Assembly: GCA_041744735.1 (NCBI GenBank) | Contig: JBGTKH010000626.1 | Location: 1 to 19,386 of the forward strand | Length of the DNA stretch: 19,386 nt | Direction of reading: 5' to 3' | Source: JBGTKH01 sp041744735 | GTDB taxonomy: Bacteria > Planctomycetota > Planctomycetia > Pirellulales > Pirellulaceae | Part shown: positions 15,708-19,386 of the stretch, one piece after another | Layout: each line of letters starts with the position of its first letter | Numbering within the stretch: the stretch's first letter is position 1 | Position numbers and translations under genes: made by a program | Notes under the pieces: model-generated | Databases searched by the model: none | Told to the model about the DNA's origin: nothing | The model's input: only the letters and a program-made list of their open reading frames with translations

Positions 15708-17168
15708 TTAGCGATCACGGACCGTAACAAGGTCCGAATCCGCATCCGGGATGCTGGGCAGGATCGGCGGGTCGGAGGCGCCGTCGGCGGGTCGGACGGT
15801 TAGCATGCGGATGGCGGGCGTCGTGGGCTCGAAGTGCATCTCCGGCACGCGCAGCATCAGCGGCACGGTACACAACCGGGCCACCGAAGACAGCCCAAAC
15901 AGTACCAGGTACGGCGACAGTCCGAGCACTAGTGACGGCGTCCCTTGGCCGACTCCAAACGTCCGCAACAGCGCCGCGCCAAACAGCGAACCGACCACAA
16001 ACGCCAACGCGTTGCCGACGTTGTAGATCGTCAGCAAGCTGGTGCGTTGGTGCCGCGGAATTGTCTCGAAGAACATCAGCAACATGGCCAGTTCGTAGGC
16101 CGCCCACAACACGCCGGCTGCGAATTGCAATGCGATCAAATAGTAGAAGTCCTGCGACACAATCCAACCGGCGCCCAGCGGAATGATCGTCACGCCGCCG
16201 ATCCATAACAGCCGCCGGGCTCCCGAGTATTGAGCCAGCTTGCCCCAGAGCGGCAACGCCAGCACCTTGCCGATGAATCCCGCGCCGATCAGCAGCATGA
16301 ATTGTAGATACGTGAGTTCCAATTCCTGCAGCATGTACGGCACGAAATACGGCCCGGCCATTTGCACCGTGATTTGCACGGCGAGCAAATACACCAGCAG
16401 CTTTGCGCCGGCATGGCCGCGCAGCCGTCCTAACACGTCCAGCAGCCCGGTGTGGCCGTTGGTCACTTCGCCCGCGCCGGGCTCGCTTTGCCACGATAGA
16501 CACGCGGCCGAGAGAAACCGACTGGCTCCGGCTGCTAGGAACAGCAGCGTAAACGCCGTGATCGTCCAGTCACGACCCGTCCCCGCCTCCAACAGCAACC
16601 CGCCCGCCGCGAAGCCGACCAATGTAAATACTTGGCAGATGCGAACGCGCTGTGCGAAATATCGTGTCCGCACGCGCTTGGGGACGATTTCCTCCATCCA
16701 GGTGTTCCACGCCGGGCCCGTGGCCAAGCCGGCGGCCCAGTACAACGTGGCTGCGAGAAAAATCAGACCCGCGGCGTGTCCATGCACGAGTGCCGCAACA
16801 GGGACCAACAACAGGCTGGCCGCTTGGCAGGTTGCACAAGCCACAACCCAGCGCTTGTGAGACCCTAGCCGATGCACGGCCCACGGAGTTGCCATTTGCA
16901 ACAAGGCCCCGGTCAGCATCGGCACGGTGGCGATCAACCCGGCCACGATCTCGCCGGTGCCCAATGCCAGGGCGTACGCGACCAGATATGTTTCCCCTAG
17001 CCCGACCATCAGGCTGAACGTGGCGCCGTCGGCCATGCCGGCTCGCAAATCCTTGCGCGGCGAAGTTCGGCGGTGGTGAGTGGCAGCGGGCACGGAATGT
17101 GGATCGTACATCTCGTCCGTGAAAGGTACGCGCTTCATCGGTGGTGGCAAAACAAGGCGGCTCATCAT
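15708..17168 (-). CDS. Major facilitator superfamily (MFS) transporter
   Basis: The protein has 486 residues. It starts with two Met codons (17168, 17165); a later Met at 17138 is also possible, and no start has a good Shine-Dalgarno. A basic, soluble N-terminus of ~45 residues is followed by about twelve hydrophobic segments between ~50 and 440. The conserved loop GPAWNTWMEEIVPKRVRTRYFAQR (in two parts: GPAWNTWMEE at 151-160, VRTRYFAQR at 166-174) and GFIGKVLALPLWGKLAQYSG (298-316) match MFS-type inter-helix motifs; a second half repeats the layout, as expected for 6+6 helices. The ~45-residue C-terminal tail is Pro/Asp-rich. Substrate cannot be told. It lies upstream of the toxin-like genes on the same strand, 183 nt before the first, with its own stop and an intervening candidate promoter, so a functional link is not shown. 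Confidence 0.85.
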   Translation of the reverse strand: MMSRLVLPPPMKRVPFTDEMYDPHSVPAATHHRRTSPRKDLRAGMADGATFSLMVGLGETYLVAYALALGTGEIVAGLIATVPMLTGALLQMATPWAVHRLGSHKRWVVACATCQAASLLLVPVAALVHGHAAGLIFLAATLYWAAGLATGPAWNTWMEEIVPKRVRTRYFAQRVRICQVFTLVGFAAGGLLLEAGTGRDWTITAFTLLFLAAGASRFLSAACLSWQSEPGAGEVTNGHTGLLDVLGRLRGHAGAKLLVYLLAVQITVQMAGPYFVPYMLQELELTYLQFMLLIGAGFIGKVLALPLWGKLAQYSGARRLLWIGGVTIIPLGAGWIVSQDFYYLIALQFAAGVLWAAYELAMLLMFFETIPRHQRTSLLTIYNVGNALAFVVGSLFGAALLRTFGVGQGTPSLVLGLSPYLVLFGLSSVARLCTVPLMLRVPEMHFEPTTPAIRMLTVRPADGASDPPILPSIPDADSDLVTVRDR

Positions 17169-17180
17169 CCAAGGACCGTA

Positions 17181-17210
17181 AAGATATTGTAGTGTGCGCG
17201 GTTTGCGTAG
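17181..17210. promoter_or_regulatory. Shared 30-nt upstream element, copy 1 (candidate promoter)
   Basis: It matches 18462-18491 at 24 of 30 positions: AAGATATT at the left and CGGTTTGCG toward the right are invariant. It sits 146 nt before the PAP2-like gene and 13 nt before the MFS start, so it lies between divergent genes. Plus-strand TATTGT or minus-strand TACAAT could serve as a -10; no convincing -35 is seen for either. Confidence 0.4.
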
Positions 17211-17355
17211 GGCATCACGTCACTTCAGACGCGCGGCGGCCGGACATGTTCGGGGAATTCTCGGAAAACGCGAATCATGCGGCTTGCGATTGACGCGCGT
17301 CGGCCCGGCTCGATACGATCCGCCTCCATTTCACACCGTCAGGCCGGAGCCATTG

Positions 17356-18423
17356 ATGCTAGCTCCTCGGTCGCTCGTCTTAATAAGCTCGCTGCTTGTC
17401 ATCACATTCGCCGGGTGTGCGAGTCTGCCCGGACCCTTGCCTCGCCGCACGCTTTCGCCAACAAGGAAAGAAACAATCACCGAGACGGTGTCGAGCAACG
17501 GCGCGCCAAATCAACCGGAATCCGCCAGCCGCGCGACAACGTCACTCGACGAGCAACCGACCATTCTGCTGACGGGAATGATGACCGAGCTGGAATCGGA
17601 ACCGTTCTGGCCACAGCCGCAGATGCCCACGCTGCTCGACGTCGATCCGCTGTTGGTGCGGCTCCCGCCGGTTGATGGCCCGGAGATTACGTTTTCCGAT
17701 GCACTCGCCGGGCATTGGGATCAAATCCGTTCCGACCATGCCGAGTACTATTCCGCCGAGGGACTAACTTGGTTGGCAGCGGGGCTGAGCGCGGGGGCGC
17801 TGATGGCCAACACAGCGTTCGACGAACACTTTCTCCGCGACACGTACGCGGAAAACGTCGTGCTGGCTCCCAGCCATGAATTCTACGAGCGACTGCACCA
17901 GCCCAAAGTGCTTGGGGATGGCTGGTACACGATCCCGGCGTTCGCGTTGGTCGCCTTCTCGGAACCGCTACTCGACCGTTGGGAGTTCGGACATGTGCCG
18001 GCCGAATGGGGCCGGCGATCGTTGCGTACGATCTTGGTGGGTGCGCCCCCAATGTTGGTTTTGCAGGTGCTGACCGGCGGATCGCGGCCCGGAGAAACTT
18101 CGTCGCAGTCGCATTGGAAGCCGCTGCAGGACAACAACGGCGTCAGCGGTCACAGCTTCATGGGTGCCGTCCCGTTCATGTCGGCCGCCAAGATGACGGA
18201 CAACGGCTGGCTGAAGGCCGGCCTGTACGCGGCATCTGCTTTGCCAGCGTTGTCCCGCGTGAACGACGATCAACACTATTTCTCGCAGTCGTTTCTCGGC
18301 TGGTGGCTGGCGTATGCAGCGGCCAGCGCCGTTCATCGGACTGAGTCTTCCAAAGCGAGATTCCACATCCTGCCCCTGCCGCAACCGGACGGATTTGGCG
18401 TGGCCATTCAGTTCGATCGCTAG
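17356..18423 (+). CDS. PAP2-like phosphatase-family lipoprotein with altered catalytic motifs
   Basis: The protein has 355 residues. ATG 17356 is chosen because it opens a lipoprotein signal (LVLISSLLVITFAGC, Cys21) and GGAG lies at 17345-17348; an in-frame GTG at 17194 would bury this signal. After a low-complexity linker (~22-100), a helical domain spans ~110-330. The PAP2 signature is present but changed: the first motif reads QVLTGGSRP (Q237 where Lys is usual, R244 and P245 kept), the second VSGHS (263-267; Ser, Gly and His kept, Pro changed), and the third SR(x5)H(x3) ends in Q311 instead of Asp (S300, R301, H307 kept). The nucleophilic His307 and assisting His266 remain, so activity is possible. 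Family: lipid phosphate phosphatases/haloperoxidases, here facing the periplasm on a membrane. Moderate certainty of function. Confidence 0.8.
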   Translation: MLAPRSLVLISSLLVITFAGCASLPGPLPRRTLSPTRKETITETVSSNGAPNQPESASRATTSLDEQPTILLTGMMTELESEPFWPQPQMPTLLDVDPLLVRLPPVDGPEITFSDALAGHWDQIRSDHAEYYSAEGLTWLAAGLSAGALMANTAFDEHFLRDTYAENVVLAPSHEFYERLHQPKVLGDGWYTIPAFALVAFSEPLLDRWEFGHVPAEWGRRSLRTILVGAPPMLVLQVLTGGSRPGETSSQSHWKPLQDNNGVSGHSFMGAVPFMSAAKMTDNGWLKAGLYAASALPALSRVNDDQHYFSQSFLGWWLAYAAASAVHRTESSKARFHILPLPQPDGFGVAIQFDR

Positions 18424-18461
18424 TCCCACCGCACACGGCGGCTAAACATCCGGCGGCGGTT

Positions 18462-18491
18462 AAGATATTCTAAGGGGTGCGGTTTGCGAAG
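18462..18491. promoter_or_regulatory. Shared 30-nt upstream element, copy 2 (candidate promoter for ubiE/menG)
   Basis: This is the partner of 17181-17210. On the plus strand TAAACA (18443-18448) and TATTCT (18466-18471) are 17 nt apart, an acceptable sigma70-like pair. It lies 114 nt before the methyltransferase ATG. Confidence 0.4.
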
Positions 18492-18498
18492 TGGTCTT

Positions 18499-18593
18499 TT
18501 GTCATTGGTCCTTTGTCATTTGCAAGAGAAACTGGCCCTGCCACAACGAGTGGCGCGAATGACCAAGTACCAATGACAAATGACCAATGACAA
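18499..18593. repeat. Inverted repeat with TTGTCATTGGTC motif in the ubiE/menG leader
   Basis: The arms at 18499-18520 and 18572-18593 match at 21 of 22 positions, separated by 51 nt. Related shorter motifs recur inside the right half (GACCAAGTACCAATGACAAA). AT-rich composition contrasts with the neighbours. It occupies most of the untranslated leader. A dispersed repeat is the likeliest reading. Confidence 0.6.
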
Positions 18594-18605
18594 TGGACTA
18601 CTGCC

Positions 18606-19316
18606 ATGACAGTTGACAAATCAGACGCGCGAGTGCGGGAAATGTTCGGGGAAATTGCTCCGAAATATGACCGCATGAACCACCTGCTGTCGATGAACGT
18701 CGACCGCTATTGGCGGTGGCGTACCGTGCGGCTGGTGCGGCCCGACGGGAACGAACCGATTCTGGACATCTGCACGGGCACGGGCGACTTGGCTTTCGCC
18801 TTCTACAAAAAGACAGGCGGGCAAACACCTATCGTCGGGGCCGACTTTTGCCGCGAGATGCTGGACATCGGCGAGCGAAAGAAGGCTCGCGCGGGGATCA
18901 ACGGCCAGCTCACGTTCGTCGAAGCGGATGCTCAGCACTTGCCGTTTCCGGATGACCATTTTCAGATCGTCTCGGTTGCGTTCGGGCTGAGGAATGTGGC
19001 CGACACGGACCAGGGTCTGCGCGAGATGACTCGCGTCTGTCGTTCCGGCGGCCGCGTGGCCGTGCTGGAGTTCTCGATGCCGCGCTGGCAGCCGTTCAAA
19101 GCGGTTTATGGTTGGTACTTTCGCCACGTGCTGCCGCGACTCGGGCGCTGGCTGGCGCGCAACAAATCCAACGCCTACGACTATTTGCCCGTCAGCGTCG
19201 GTGAATTCCCGCAAGGCGAAGCGCTGGCCGAGCGAATGCGCGCGGCCGGGCTATCGCGAGTTGATTACTATCCGTTCACGATGGGCATCGCCACGTTGTA
19301 CGTCGGAGTGAAGTGA
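18606..19316 (+). CDS. ubiE: Demethylmenaquinone/ubiquinone C-methyltransferase, UbiE/MenG family
   Basis: The protein has 236 residues, normal for the family. It is a SAM-dependent class I methyltransferase. The N-terminal signature is VREMFGEIAPKYDRMNHLLS (10-29). Motif I is LDICTGTGDLAF (53-64), an acidic Asp80 ends the next strand (GADF), and EADAQHLPF (106-114) and FGLRNV (126-131) are classical UbiE blocks; a C-terminal GIATLYVG closes the fold. In menaquinone users it methylates demethylmenaquinone at the last step of the pathway, at the cytoplasmic face of the membrane. Planctomycetes use menaquinones, so menG would be the more accurate name. ATG 18606 gives the usual length before the signature; its Shine-Dalgarno is weak. 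The gene is followed by an intrinsic terminator. Confidence 0.95.
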   Translation: MTVDKSDARVREMFGEIAPKYDRMNHLLSMNVDRYWRWRTVRLVRPDGNEPILDICTGTGDLAFAFYKKTGGQTPIVGADFCREMLDIGERKKARAGINGQLTFVEADAQHLPFPDDHFQIVSVAFGLRNVADTDQGLREMTRVCRSGGRVAVLEFSMPRWQPFKAVYGWYFRHVLPRLGRWLARNKSNAYDYLPVSVGEFPQGEALAERMRAAGLSRVDYYPFTMGIATLYVGVK

Positions 19317-19328
19317 ATTCCTTGGAGT

Positions 19329-19358
19329 GCGGCGACTCGTCGCCGCTTTTGGATTTTT
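19329..19358 (+). terminator. Rho-independent terminator after ubiE/menG
   Basis: A perfect 7-bp stem, GCGGCGA (19329-19335) with TCGCCGC (19340-19346), and a 4-nt loop CTCG are followed at once by TTTT and then TTTTT at 19354-19358. It begins 12 nt after the stop. Confidence 0.8.
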
Positions 19359-19386
19359 CTTAACCCCATCATGTTCACAACCGGCA

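Noticed and set aside
15715..16503. Second minus-strand frame overlapping the MFS gene
   Set aside because: Arg/Ala-rich out-of-frame product; the MFS frame has proper membrane segments.
17194..17355. Longer N-terminus of the PAP2-like lipoprotein from GTG 17194
   Set aside because: It would place the lipoprotein signal at residue 55, overlaps the shared promoter-like element, and the Met at 17356 has its own GGAG.
19371..19386. Start of another gene at ATG 19371
   Set aside because: Only five codons are inside the window; no start signal is strong enough to call it.

Overview
The window looks like chromosomal DNA from a planctomycete, probably of the Pirellulales type (inference from gene content, not from a marker gene). 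The clues are a CRTAC1-like FG-GAP/ASPIC protein, very long membrane-anchored proteins built from repeated STN-like modules ending in HEAT-like helices, a poly-Arg 'QFSLRSLL' N-terminal anchor, GC-rich codon use, and several different palindromic repeats at gene borders. No tRNA, rRNA, CRISPR array, transposase or integrase was seen, and no gene-free stretch exceeds 300 bases.

Layout. Positions 2-2176 (+) hold the 3' part of an FG-GAP/ASPIC (CRTAC1-family) protein. Positions 2425-6417 and 6599-10735 (+) are tandem paralogues of 1330 and 1378 aa. Each has one N-terminal membrane anchor, five or six repeats of an STN-like unit fused to a 'SWDDVGGPG' unit, and a HEAT-like C-terminus. Each is preceded by a copy of the same palindrome, so the duplicated unit seems to include the leader. 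Positions 10857-12239 (+) encode a membrane-anchored MORN-like plus HEAT protein.

Positions 12282-15524 (-) carry three consecutive, mutually related, mostly helical proteins. I read them as the three components of an alpha-helical pore-forming toxin of the HBL/NHE/AhlABC/SmhABC/MakABE type. Two have a long central hydrophobic segment; the third has a short hydrophilic tip instead. This is the most interesting part of the window. A candidate promoter lies upstream of the first gene, and a strong inverted repeat sits between the first and second. Upstream on the same strand, 15708-17168 encodes an MFS transporter.

The right end (+) holds a PAP2-like lipoprotein (17356-18423) whose catalytic motifs deviate from consensus, and a ubiE/menG methyltransferase (18606-19316) followed by a good intrinsic terminator. 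These two genes share a 30-nt upstream element (24/30 identical) that may be a promoter. The methyltransferase fits menaquinone synthesis; I see no functional link between it and the toxin-like cluster.
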